Below are positions 19,204 to 28,419 of a DNA stretch of 28,419 nucleotides, one piece after another; the stretch's first letter is position 1; each line of letters starts with the position of its first letter. This DNA is from Chloromonas sp. AAM2 (lineage: Eukaryota > Chlorophyta > Chlorophyceae > Chlamydomonadales > Chlamydomonadaceae): the NCBI GenBank assembly GCA_004335635.1, contig QAXH01006380.1, forward strand, positions 11,863 to 40,281. The letters are read 5' to 3'. The position numbers and the translations under genes are program-made. The notes below the pieces were generated by a model. It did no database searches and was not told the DNA's origin. It saw only the letters and a program-made list of their open reading frames with translations.

Positions 19204-20197
19204 AAGGGCAAGAGGAAAAGGATAGATGTTTGAGTTTACAGCTGCATAGGAGCTCAGTGGCTGATCGGTTAGTGAAAGCAGGTAAACCGACGACGAAAAT
19301 GACAGTTGCCCTGGATGTCGGTGCTCTTGCTCAAGGATTTAGTGTTTTGTGCTGGTAGAAATTGTCAGGCTTTGTTGCATCCCTGTCAGCGGCCTCACAT
19401 GCAGTCGCTGTGATGTCTGTGCTGTTCCGATGCCACCAGCACTGTGGTTCGTGTTACAGATGCAACGACCTTGACTGCTCTGCATGTTCAACTGACCAAG
19501 CGTCTCCACCCTGGCACCAGTCCATCACACTTGACTCAGCTATTTTGTGTGCTTGCTAGTCCAATGTCAGTGGTCAACTCGCAACTAGCCATTCCGTTCA
19601 GCATCGCAGATGTATTGTGTAGCTAACTCACGATTACACAACAGGGTTCAGTTTAGTGCACCCAAGGATTCAGCACCAAGCAGTGCTCCCACCAAGCAGT
19701 TGCCAGCGTCTAGGCATAAGTGCCGTGTGTGCCGTGCACCCAGCACTGAGCGAACAATGACTTGATAACAGTGACTTGAGCACTAGTGTGCTGCAAACAA
19801 GCATCACGAGCGCCTCCACAAGCAGATGTCCTGAAGCAATATGTAATATGGATACAAGTACAGGGAATGTGGAGACAGCAGACACACCTCTTCCGTTCAT
19901 TTCCTCACCGTTGTGAATATACCAAGCAAACTTGCAAAGCTCAGCCAGCCACCCAAGAAGTATACAGCTGGCAGTGACGCACAGATTCCAGCTGTTGTTC
20001 CAGCCTTGCTTGCTCCTACGACAGCCCTGACTTATATGCTGTTAAACCATGTATCACGCTGGCCGAACGCTTGAGCAAGCGAAATGCAGCACAGATAGCA
20101 TTCATGTGCCATGCGCAGTGCAACTATGCCATGTCCAGGATAGCTGCATCCTGTCATAGTGGCTGTTGTACATGCAGCTTGACGGCACAACATTTGC

Positions 20198-23100
20198 TTA
20201 GTAACCCCAGCCGTCGTCATCCCCCCAATCTGCGCCCGCCCTACGGTTGCTACGCTTGGCACGGCGGCCAGGGGGCTTGGCAGATGCTGGCTCACTTCTG
20301 GTGCCGCTGCCACTGGTGCTGGCACCAACCGCACCAGCTGCAACCGGAGCAGTGGCAGCGGCAGCGCTCCTGTTGCCAGGCCGTCCAACCTGCTTAGACT
20401 GGCCGCCTGTCCTGGTCTGCTGGCTCGCATTGCCTCGATTGGCTGCTGCTGAGTTACCAGGCAGCATTTCTGCTGGTACTGGACCGGCAGGAGCAACAGT
20501 TGCAACTGGCAGGCGTGAAGCTGGAACATCTCTGTCCCCTGCTGCCCCAGCAGCCTGAGTTGAAGGGATGTTTTCAACTGCACTGGTAGCAGCAACAGCT
20601 GTGCTGCTGCTGCTGCCGCCACTGCCGTTGCTGCTGGCTGCAGCAGCAGTCACAGTATGACTGCTGGCTCCAGTGGCAACTGCGCTGCTGCCGCTGGTGC
20701 TGCCAGTCCCACGGCTGGTGCCGCTGCTGGCCCCGCTGCCGCCTTTCCCCTGGGCTTTGCCCTGGGCCGCCCTGTTGGTGGTTGCAGGCACAGGGGCGGG
20801 CGGGGCGGCGGGCCGGGCATACATGCGCCCGCCCCGCACCAGCCCATTCTCGCCCCAGCGGCGGTTGCCAATTACCAGACGGGAGCGGCCTATAGCAGCA
20901 CGCACAAGAACCTGAGAATTAAGACCAGACCGTCTGAAATGTTGAATCTCAAGCAATAGTAAAAGATTCAAATGACACACAGTGCAAAACACAAGCACAT
21001 GTAAGAGGCCCATACTGTAAAGCAGCAAAGGTCACAGCCCAAAGTCACCAGGCTATTCAAGCTGCATACCCAAGTGTAACAGATTCGAATGGGAAGCATG
21101 TCTGAAGCACACAGGATGCAAAAGAACACAAGAGCCGGCTACCGTGTCACATGTTTGTGCCGTCATGCTAGTGCCTGCTACCATACACACGCACCTGGTG
21201 CCAATCGTGAGAGGTAGATGTCATCCAGCCTCTCATCGTCATAGCCGTCATCTCCGTCATACACATCATCATAGTCATCGTAATCCTCCGGACCAAGCTC
21301 AGAGGAAGCCCCGAGCTCTGGTCCCTTCTCAAGCACCTGCAGCATTGTCAGAGCAGAAATGCCAAACAATCTTGCGCTGCTCCATCCCGCCATGTGCCTG
21401 TGCATTATTGGCGTGGAATTGATAGCGTTGTGAATGCGGTGCTTTCTCTCAGTCCAATCAAATGAATGGTGCAAAACATGCTCCAAAAATACTTGACGTG
21501 AATACCGTGCACATCGCAAGCGCATGTGCAAGCTGTTGTTGACGAGACAGAAGTGAGTTGTGCTTTCACACCTACAACTTCTGACCAAGGGCACGTGTTG
21601 GGCAGTTAACTTCATTCGGTGACCGCGGACGTGTGCATTGTGAGGCTGTTCAAGGGTGCAACCAACCTGAACCAAGTGCTCTCAAACTTGGAATCACACG
21701 CTAACTTTGCCCAAAATCTCTGAATCCGGACTTGGCCTGGCCAATTCGGTGCCCGATGTGCTCAACTCGAGAAAACGGCCCCATGCAAGCCCTTGACCCG
21801 CTTTTTTCGAGAACTCCCCGGACATCACAAATCAAGTGCCTTTGACTGAAGATATGTGACGAGTGTGGTCCCATAGTGTGTAGCCGGCGCTCAGCTCTTC
21901 ATTGCTGCACGCCCTTTCCACGTGTCATCCTTCTTGCGGATACCACCTTGACGACAGCGAGCTATCTTCTGAGACTTGCAGCATGGAGCTTTTGTACCAG
22001 GTAAGGTCGAGCTATCGCATCGGTTTGGTGCGGGCGTGCCAGCGTGAGATAGTTGCCGGTCGGCAGGCAACCTTGTAGTGCCTTGCGCCCCCATGCGTTG
22101 ATGCAGAACTTGTTTATGTGGGTCATAATGAACATGCATCCCATCGGCTGCGCTTCATGAGGCCTGATAAGTCACGCAGCTGACAGAGGTGGTTTATTGG
22201 CACCTTGCAGGTCACTAGTCGCATGCCCAAGCTTGCATGGGCACTCTGACGGGTGGGGACATGCCTTGGGGCATCCTGCTACGACTCTAACGCGGAAAAA
22301 TGGCTTGCTGGTGCCTGGCATGGTGAGCTAGACTGCGAGCAGACCGTGCCACAGCATGTATCGTAGTTGGGGACTGGCCAAGGTAGTCGCCGCATCTTAG
22401 GATCACATGATTTTCAGTTCCATGCTTTTATTGATATCAGAGAGCAATTTGCACAACAAATCAAATGATCCTAAGATGCGGCAAGTACTTTGCTGTGCTG
22501 CAGAAGCAATATCACCACCCAATCCCAGGCGCCTCCTGTTGTAACGCCTCTTGCTCCAAGGCCATCCAGCGCCACACTGACAAGCGAAGTGCATGGATAG
22601 CTGTGAGCAACGGATGTGACAGAGGCTCGGGCGCACGCGTCTATGTCTTCAATCACAGACATCATGGCCTTGGCACGATGTGCGGAATGTGAAGCAGCTC
22701 AGGACTACGGCAATCGCAGCAAGCCTGCTGTCTGCTGAGGAGGCCAGCAAGCTTCGGAGACCCCAGAGGTTTGGCGGTGTCCATGCAGCTCACCGTGGAG
22801 GCAGTTGAGCAGATATGTCGTGAACATGCCCCCATCCAAGACCCCGCCCCTCAGCCAAGCCGCAAACGCACCAACACAGGGGCAGGCAACAGACTGCAGA
22901 AGGCCACCAAGCAGCACTTTAACGCCACCAAGCAGCACTTGAACCAAACAGCTGCAGCCCAGCAGCCAGCAGCAGCAGCCATGCAGTGCCCCAGGCGCCA
23001 GGCGGCTCAGGACTGCAATGTTCGCATGAGGGCCAACCTAGCTGACCAGAGCCCGACTGGAAAGGATGGTGAGCATGGTGAGCTGCATGAACTTGTACCA

Positions 23101-25869
23101 TTACAAACATGAAGGGTCGCAATCCTCATGCCGGGTCAGAATTGACATGGAAGCCCAGCTGCCGTTGACATGGGAAAGCATGCCTGGGACTTGGCACAGC
23201 ACGTCTGTTACTTGTAGCTTCACGATGGTGCATGCATGAGCATGGCTGGGGTATGCAACGCATGAACAAATTCCCGATGAACACTCACAACCGACAACTG
23301 ACACAGCGCGCTTTCCGCGCGCAGAGGACCCTTCCGAAGGCTCCCAGGATGATGAATGAGGTGTTGGCATCCGCGAGGCGCTTTGGAGTGAGCTCCGCGA
23401 CCTTACCGGGATTAGTTCAGTTGACATCTTTTACGATGTCGTGCGTACGAGGGACCATGTGCGCCCCCATGCATCAAAATGTCTTCAGTGGTCAATAGAA
23501 CATCAAATATGGCCTTCGCAGCCTTTACCGTGCGTCCGGTGAAGATTGACCGTTTTTCCGTGGGTCCGCACAAAGGCAAACTGTGAAATCTGAGTATGGA
23601 CAAGTCAGTTTTTTTAGCAAGTGTTACAATATATGTGAAGGTCAGGCAGTTTGGTTCATGTTGGTTGCACCCTTGAACAGCCTAACATTGGCAGGCGAAT
23701 GAAATGGTACTGGAGCTAACGCGATGAGTTGCTGCCATCTTGTACGCACCCTGACGTGCTCTTGAAACCACGTGGCACGTTTGAGCAGCACCACGCTCTC
23801 CTCAAACAGGCAGTCAGAGAGAGTGCCGTCCAACTGCCTGCAAACCGATGCATGCACAGGGCAAGCAGCGCTTGATGTGCAGGTACATCGGGGTGCATAT
23901 GCATATGCACCTAGACTTACTTGATGTGCTCTCATTCGAACTTCGTATCAACCCTTCGCAAACGGGACTTGCAGTGTGGGCAGAGCATCAAACCCTGGTC
24001 AGCAAACTTTAGTCTGCCGCGCTCTAGGCCCTTGAACCTTTCTTTTGAAGATCGCTATGCCTGCAAGCTCGCCCCGCTCTACAAAAAAAAACTTTGCCTC
24101 AAAAAAATAATAATAATTAATAATAATTTTTGCCTCAATTCAGCGTTATGAACGTTTACGAACTAGTGTTTAGGTTTACAAACCCGATGTAAAATGTAAG
24201 AGTCAAATTCACGACCTTGCTGAGTTACGAAGTTCAAATGGGAACACGGTATGTTCTGTAAGCACCTGGATTGGCAGTCAAGGTCACCAATTCGGTCGGC
24301 TGATTTTCCATATACGGCGAATCCCGTATTTTGGGCATTTTCAATTTGGGATTCGGTAAATTCAGTACGATATTCGGTGGAAAAAACCCTAGCCCGTTCT
24401 GGGGCTGTTCTGCAGCTTCTATCGCTTCCCTACTGTTTACTGTAATATGTCGCCCAAGCGGGACTCCCCTGAGTGGTCTTGCGTCGAAATTCTCGACGAC
24501 TCAGGGCTTGGCGAGCCTAGACCTAAATGCAAATACTGCACACACGAGGGCACAACGGGTGCCACACGCATCCGCCAGCACATCCTTGGTATTCCGGGTG
24601 ATCTCAAAGCATGCACAGGCGCGCGAGCGGAAGGAAGGGCGGACGCAGACAAGGCAGCACGCGAAGGCATGAGGTGTGCAGCAGAGGCAGCGGCATTAGC
24701 AGCAGGAGGCCGCCCTACAAAGCAGCTGACCATGGAGCAGACCAAGGCGCGCCTTGACAAGGCAGAAGCAACGTGAAATACGTGTACAAACCGCTAAACC
24801 GTTTTTTGTGACCACCGTATTTGACCGAATTTGACTGACTCGCAGCCCGAATCCGAATCCGAACCCGAAGCCGTATGACGAATCGGTGACCCTGTTGGCA
24901 GTTATGTTGTGTGTTATGTGATGTCAGCACTTCTGGCAGCTATGTTTCTTGGGAACGCTGGCGTGTGCATGCAGCAATCAGTGGAACAGCAGTGGATGTT
25001 TGAAACACTATGGCACAGCAGTCGGTCAGCAAACAGGCACAGAAGAACAGTGATGCAAGTACCTCGGGCTAACAACGAGTAGCGAGATCGCTTGCATCAC
25101 AAGCGGAGAAACGGTGAAGAGCGAAAACTGACCTGTGCACGAAGAGGTAGCTGAAGGGTTGCTTGCATTGTGGACAGATGCATGGATCTTTCATGGTCGC
25201 CCATTTGAGAATGCAGTTGACGCAATAGACGTGGTCGCAGCCACGAACCATAGCCAGGTCAGGAAGCTGCACTTGGTCCAGGCAAATGGCACCTGTGCAA
25301 ATACATGTGTAGAAGCGGCCATTGAACATTTGCAACTTCCAAGGCCGCAGAAGTAGCAGCAGGCCTGCCAGCAGTTCAACAGCAACGCAGAAGCATGGAA
25401 TGCCGGCACATAATGCACTGTTTTGGCACATCAGGCACTGGTGGTTGTACCCCCCTTGCCCTCCGATGATGGAAAGCAAGAAAGGAGCCACCATGTTGAA
25501 GGAAAGTGCATGTCACAAGGATGCAATGTAATCCTGCTGACTGTGGGTGAGGCAGCTTGGCGAGTGTTGACCTGTCAGCTGTGCGTTTTGGCACCTGGCG
25601 CACCCGCACCCCGCCGACAGCTCTTGTAGTCGTGCTGGTAACCTTGAAACTTACATGTCAAGTCTGTTTCGCCGGGCCCAGCGGATGCTTGCACCTGCGC
25701 AACAACGGTGAACAAAGTATGTTTTCACAACAAGTCAAGAAGTAAACGATGCCAGCCATGGGCTTCTGATTTCCTCGTTATCTGCAACGGGCGCCTGTCC
25801 TGAGCTAATTCGACCCTTGTGGTTGGCTGATTGGGTTGTCAAACCCAAAACAATACCCACTAGTTCCAT
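20198..25869 (-). CDS. RING-HC finger protein, putative E3 ubiquitin ligase, six exons
   Basis: Exons in transcript order: 25869-25861 (tentative, ATG GAA CTA), 25694-25655, 25292-25133, 23837-23750, 21336-21195 and 20889-20198. GT-AG, phases consistent, about 376 aa. The RING is C17-x2-C20-x14-C35-x-H37-x2-C40-x2-C43-x12-C56-x2-C59, of C3HC4 type, with the first Cys codon split by an intron. It is followed by CPQCKQPFSYLFVHR, then QLDGTLSDCLFEESVVLLKRATWF, an acidic DYDDYDD segment, IGNRRWGENGLVRGGR (about 153-168), a long Ala/Ser/Gly-rich disordered region and GRRAKR near the end. The combination VHR-LDG...FEESV.LL.RA.WF plus IGNRRWG.NG.VR.GR matches an uncharacterised land-plant RING family as I recall it. 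The expected role is ubiquitin transfer from an E2. The first exon is the weakest part. Intron 3 carries a transposon. First TGTAA on -: 19634-19638. Confidence 0.88.
22389..22482. repeat. Perfect 17-bp inverted repeat with 60-bp spacer
   Basis: GCCGCATCTTAGGATCA (22389-22405) is exactly complementary in reverse to 22466-22482. The spacer is AT-rich (60 bp). It lies inside RING-gene intron 4. It could be a very short MITE or a transcribed hairpin. No clear target duplication is seen. Confidence 0.85.
22543..23530 (+). pseudogene. Coding-like but broken stretch inside RING-gene intron 4
   Basis: Several + frames look protein-like in turn: CSKAIQRHTDKRSAW near 22550, NVKQLRTTAIAASLLSAEE near 22690, a 22771-23112 frame (SMQLTVEAVEQICREHAP, later Gln/Ala-rich), and IREALWSELRDLTGISS near 23370, with frame changes and stops between. 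C/G-ending codons stand out from the AT-richer flanks. This suggests a decayed mobile-element or captured coding sequence on the strand opposite the host gene. No catalytic motif or family can be named. It could also be chance. Confidence 0.3.
24085..24136. repeat. A-rich / TAA microsatellite in RING-gene intron 3
   Basis: Runs of A and of AAT/TAA, flanked by two copies of TTTGCCTCAA, form an AT-only patch about 150 bp from the hAT element. Confidence 0.75.
24271..24902 (+). mobile_element. Complete 616-bp non-autonomous hAT-like element with target duplication
   Basis: The element spans 24279-24894. Its ends are inverted: CAAGGTCACCAATTCG at the left, and CAGGGTCACCGATTCG read inward from the right. 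It is flanked by an exact 8-bp direct repeat, TTGGCAGT, at 24271-24278 and 24895-24902. An 8-bp duplication and a CA-G-G-start terminal repeat are the hallmarks of the hAT superfamily. The sub-terminal regions contain many CGAATCCG/ATTCGG words in opposing orientation, typical of transposase-binding repeats. It is inserted in RING-gene intron 3, opposite to the host transcript if its ORF defines the strand. The only coding capacity is a BED finger. Confidence 0.9.
24447..24776 (+). CDS. BED-type zinc-finger ORF within the hAT element, 109 aa
   Basis: ATG at 24447, stop at 24774-24776. Near the N-terminus EWSCVEIL is followed by CKYC, then TRIRQHILGI and a final Cys (LKACTG), giving the C-x2-C...H...C layout of a BED finger as found at the N-terminus of hAT transposases. 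A Lys/Arg/Ala-rich helix follows (to ...TKARLDKAEAT). The RNase H-like catalytic core and the C-terminal dimerisation (hATC) domain are absent, so it cannot transpose on its own. It may be the first exon left after an internal deletion, or a protein kept for DNA binding. The frame is intact with coding-like codon use. Confidence 0.78.
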   Translation: MSPKRDSPEWSCVEILDDSGLGEPRPKCKYCTHEGTTGATRIRQHILGIPGDLKACTGARAEGRADADKAAREGMRCAAEAAALAAGGRPTKQLTMEQTKARLDKAEAT

Positions 25870-26374
25870 TCCACTGGGCCCAATCAGGACTTTTAGCGAC
25901 GATAAGCAAGCGTCCACCGCGGGCGCTGGATGAATCAGAACCCTAACAATGCAAATTTAGCCCACTGAGGCAGTAGATTTGAACAATGCACGTATGTATG
26001 CTAGTGGACGGCGAGGAGATGATGGTGACCTAGTCTCCTCTATGAGCACGTGGGCAGTTACACGCTTTACCAGAGAAAACGATCACAGAGGCGCATGCTG
26101 ACACTGTCATCGAAGGTCTGGCTGTAGTAGTGAGCAACAATGTCCACAGCTGTGGTTGTATCCTTTTCGTTGCTGGCCTTGATGTCTGTCCTTCATAGCT
26201 TTTCTCTCAAGTCCATCGTCAAGCCGGGCTCATCATCATCATTACATAGCTTATCATGGTTAAACCCACGGTACCGCACAACCAACCAGCTAGGCGCTTA
26301 GCAGCAGCCAACATCCCCATCCTAAACAAAGCATGGGCATGATGCCCCCAAAAATCAAGCACATGCAAGGTTCA

Positions 26375-26395
26375 GGGTTAGGGTTAGGGTTAGGG
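26375..26395 (+). repeat. Short interstitial telomere-like tract (TTAGGG type)
   Basis: Three and a half GGGTTA units lie in a row. TTAGGG is a telomere repeat of some chlamydomonadalean algae, others having TTTTAGGG or TTTAGGG. The tract is too short and internal to be a functional telomere here. Confidence 0.8.
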
Positions 26396-26710
26396 CCTCA
26401 GCCCGGGCCCACTGCCGCACACATGCATGCTAGTTCGCGCATGCTCCGCCCCAACCTGAACAGGCGGCACCGGCTGGCCAGCCTCAGCCTGCAGCGGCAC
26501 CAGGTGTAGCGTACAACACATGGAAGACGCGACCAAAAGGCTGTGAAACCAAGTGTACCAACGGCAGCAGGACAGCCGAGCATTGGACTTGAACATATGC
26601 AGCTATGACCTCTGGCCAGATGCATGGACAACTGCTTACGGCTTACTGAAGCACATTGTTTAACACGCAACAACAAACAACAGCACCCTCGTTGACACAC
26701 TCACGGGTGT

Positions 26711-26737
26711 GCGGGGGCGGAGCCCCCGCCCGTTTTT
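26711..26737 (+). other. GC-rich perfect hairpin followed by a T-run
   Basis: GCGGGGGC (26711-26718), loop GGA, GCCCCCGC (26722-26729), then CCG and five T residues. The shape is that of a factor-independent terminator. In nuclear DNA it is more likely a short GC palindrome of the kind that proliferates in chlamydomonadalean organelle genomes. A smaller one, CGGGC-GCA-GCCCG, lies at 27265-27277. Confidence 0.6.
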
Positions 26738-27312
26738 ATGTGGAGACAGTAAACCTGAGGCCCAGGATGGCCGTTGTGAGACATGAGACAGCCAACATGA
26801 AATTGCCGCACAGCCATCTGTTCTTGTCCCCAACCCCAGGCCAGGTCAGAGAAAGTCAGACAGGCGGCAACTAAAGTACAAGCACACGGGGCACAGACAG
26901 ACAGGGACACAGACAACACTCAGCCCAGAGCCGCAGACCTCAGCAACAAAACCAGCTCGTGCCCTTCTTCGCCTTTTCCCCTGAAGCACACAAACCCAAT
27001 GCAGTCACTCAGTCATTGAGTGTGGGGAAATGGCCAGGGAGTATGATCTCAGAGAGAGAGATGCTTACCACCACGGTCACCAGATAACTTCAGGAGAAAC
27101 ACAGAGAACAAGCAAAGCAACTGACCCAACCACCATGCCTCCAGATCCCATGCCAACAACCAGAAGCCAGAAGAAGGCAGACAGGTGGCACCAAAACACA
27201 AACACACACAGGCCCAAGCCAGAGGTCTCAGCAACACAACCAGTCTTTCCTGCCCCGTCCCCCCCGGGCGCAGCCCGCAGGGCTGGAGACCAGCCAGGGA
27301 GATGAGCTCATT

Positions 27313-27783
27313 ATGGCGTCCCTTGATGGCCAGTCACACAAGCACCACAGGAAAAGCAAGGCCCAGGGAAGGAAGAGAAAACCGGCTCTGAAGCGAAGAC
27401 CACACAGCAAGGCAACACTCGTCCGAACAGGCGCAAAAGCTAGACGCGCCCAGCAAGGACGGCCCAATCAACAGGGGAAAGCAGAAAAACTGGTGACTGA
27501 CATGCTTGTGCACCTGAAGTTTCCAAGTGGCCAGAGCGCAAACCCTTCAAAGCTGACCTCTGGACTTCACCGGTGCTCACGAAGCGAGCAGTGCATTGGC
27601 ATGTCTGCTGCGCCTAAAGGCTCCTGGGACCAATGCACCCGGCCATCATCCCGCCTAAGGAATGATGTTGGTCAATGGTTGCCTGTGCATGCTAACGCCC
27701 GGAGTGCAGGCGAAAGCAAGCACAATCTTCCTAAACAGGTCAAGCACGCCCGCAAAAGCTGGGACAAGACTCAAACAAGCTAA
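27313..27783 (+). CDS. Candidate basic ORF, 156 aa, unassigned
   Basis: ATG at 27313, TAA at 27781-27783. The N-terminal half is very rich in Lys, Arg, His and Gln (KSKAQGRKRKPALKRRPHSK), and the rest is mixed with several Trp and Cys residues. It lies in the T-poor block, where stop codons are rare on this strand by composition alone, so an open frame is weak evidence. No domain is recognised. It could be a gag-like or nucleic-acid-binding remnant of a retroelement, or not coding at all. Confidence 0.22.
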   Translation: MASLDGQSHKHHRKSKAQGRKRKPALKRRPHSKATLVRTGAKARRAQQGRPNQQGKAEKLVTDMLVHLKFPSGQSANPSKLTSGLHRCSRSEQCIGMSAAPKGSWDQCTRPSSRLRNDVGQWLPVHANARSAGESKHNLPKQVKHARKSWDKTQTS

Positions 27784-28419
27784 GCCTCAGGGCCTACCCT
27801 AGGGGGCAAGGACACCCGCAAAACAAACTGAGCCTGCACGTCCGCGTGTAGAGACTATGTATGTGTACAGTGCAGAGTGCGAACGTACCGATCAGCACCG
27901 GCGGCTAGGGCGGCTAGGGCGGGCCCGGCACTGCCTGTTGCTGATTTACAGGGCCCGGCCTAGCTGATTGCCGCTAGGGCGGGCCGCGAGCCAGTTGGCT
28001 GCTTGTTGGCCCGTGGCTTTCCTTTTCTCCTTTTGTGCCTGTGCGCGGCTGCGTCATGGTCGTTTGTGTGAGGGCAGGGCCCGGGAGTTTCGGACGCCTT
28101 ATCAGGCTCGTGTGCCGTCCCGGGCTCTAGTGCTTGCTCGCGGTTCTTGCCTGCTTGCTGCGTTTGCGCTGTTTTTGCCTGTCCTGCTGTCGCCTGTTGT
28201 GGGCACTGTCAGGCTAGTGCCTGAGTGTTCTGGTGCTTTCTGAGCTTTTCACCGCCGTGTTCGGCTGGACCCAATCTGTAAGCTCTTGACCACCACGATC
28301 AGCACCAACACCCCCGGGTGGCTTCCGTCTCGGCACGGAGAATGACGATGGCGGGCCAGATGGGCCTCGCCCTGAGGTGCGCGTCAGTGGGTTGCTGTCC
28401 CGCGTGTTTAACCTTGCTG
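27784..28419. other. Right end of the window: composition switch and possible edge exon
   Basis: GGCGGCTAGGGC-type words repeat at 27898-27990. From about 28000 to 28260 the + strand becomes T/G-rich, the reverse of the block before it. From about 28300 one + frame reads PPGGFRLGTENDDGGPDGP and then RPEVRVSGLLSRVFNLA to the edge, preceded by a possible acceptor (CGATCAG, ending 28304). This could be the start of another gene's exon but cannot be confirmed from the fragment. Confidence 0.25.

Larger units (their letters stand above)
17836..20197. other. Intergenic region between orphan ORF and RING gene (convergent)
   Basis: No exon is convincing on either strand. A 196-codon minus-strand frame (17832-18422) starts at a non-ATG codon and lacks coding bias. 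TGTAA on + at 18689-18693 and 18998-19002 suits the orphan ORF. TGTAA on - at 19634-19638 is the first one after the RING-gene stop. Repeats occupy 18849-18944 and 19084-19203. Confidence 0.45.
25870..27312. other. Region right of the RING gene, no gene supported
   Basis: It contains the 5' flank of the RING gene, a TTAGGG tract (26375-26395), a GC hairpin with T-run (26711-26737) and, from about 26750, a block on + that is rich in A, C and G and poor in T. Several frames stay open there because of that composition. None has splice context or a recognisable motif. Two related words (CAGAG-TCTCAGCAACA-AACCAG type) near 26925 and 27220 hint at an internal duplication. Confidence 0.4.

Noticed and set aside
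26711..26737. Bacterial-type intrinsic terminator
   Set aside because: The shape fits, but all surrounding genes are spliced eukaryotic nuclear genes and no prokaryotic-like gene ends there.
27968..28243. Hydrophobic + frame in the T/G-rich end
   Set aside because: It starts at TTG, its hydrophobic content follows from T-rich composition, and it has no splice or family support.

Overview
This window looks like nuclear DNA of a green alga, most likely a chlorophycean of the Chlamydomonas/Haematococcus kind. The basis is many short exons with GT-AG introns, C/G-ending codons in the exons, TGTAA polyadenylation-type signals downstream of stops, CATG-rich intronic minisatellites and a short (TTAGGG)n tract. 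The lineage is an inference, not a sequence match. All gene models below were assembled by hand from splice sites, reading phase and family motifs.

Layout, left to right: (a) 1-1105 holds a 45-bp tandem repeat and the last exon of an unrecognised membrane protein on +. (b) 2406-2900 holds a decayed non-LTR reverse-transcriptase tail. (c) 3228-5739 (+) is a complete six-exon ARL1 small GTPase, 181 aa. (d) 7152-10700 (-) is a complete six-exon MERIT40/BABAM1 homologue, 249 aa, the scaffold of BRCC36-type K63 deubiquitinase complexes. (e) 10908-16399 (+) is a ten-exon gene, divergent from MERIT40, for a 679-aa membrane protein with two RDD-like modules and a GLFG/WSFG-rich tail; I know of no named protein with this order. 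(f) 17293-17835 (+) is a single-exon 180-aa ORF of unknown family. (g) 20198-about 25869 (-) is a RING-HC E3 ligase of a plant-type family, with a complete 616-bp hAT-like transposon (8-bp target duplication, terminal inverted repeats, intact BED zinc-finger ORF) in one of its introns. (h) 25870-28419 holds the telomere-like tract, GC hairpins, a compositionally skewed block and only weak gene candidates.

The genes do not form a pathway. ARL1 acts at the trans-Golgi. MERIT40 and the RING protein both belong to ubiquitin biology, but nothing shows they cooperate. Gene pairs are convergent (ARL1/MERIT40, orphan ORF/RING) or divergent (MERIT40/RDD gene). A recurring theme is local duplication of exon-intron junctions: an exact donor copy in ARL1, a 110-bp acceptor-plus-exon duplication and a decayed triplicated acceptor in MERIT40. 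The strongest candidates for something new are the double-RDD/FG protein, the orphan 180-aa ORF, the BED-only hAT element and a 31-bp hairpin element found identically at two distant sites.
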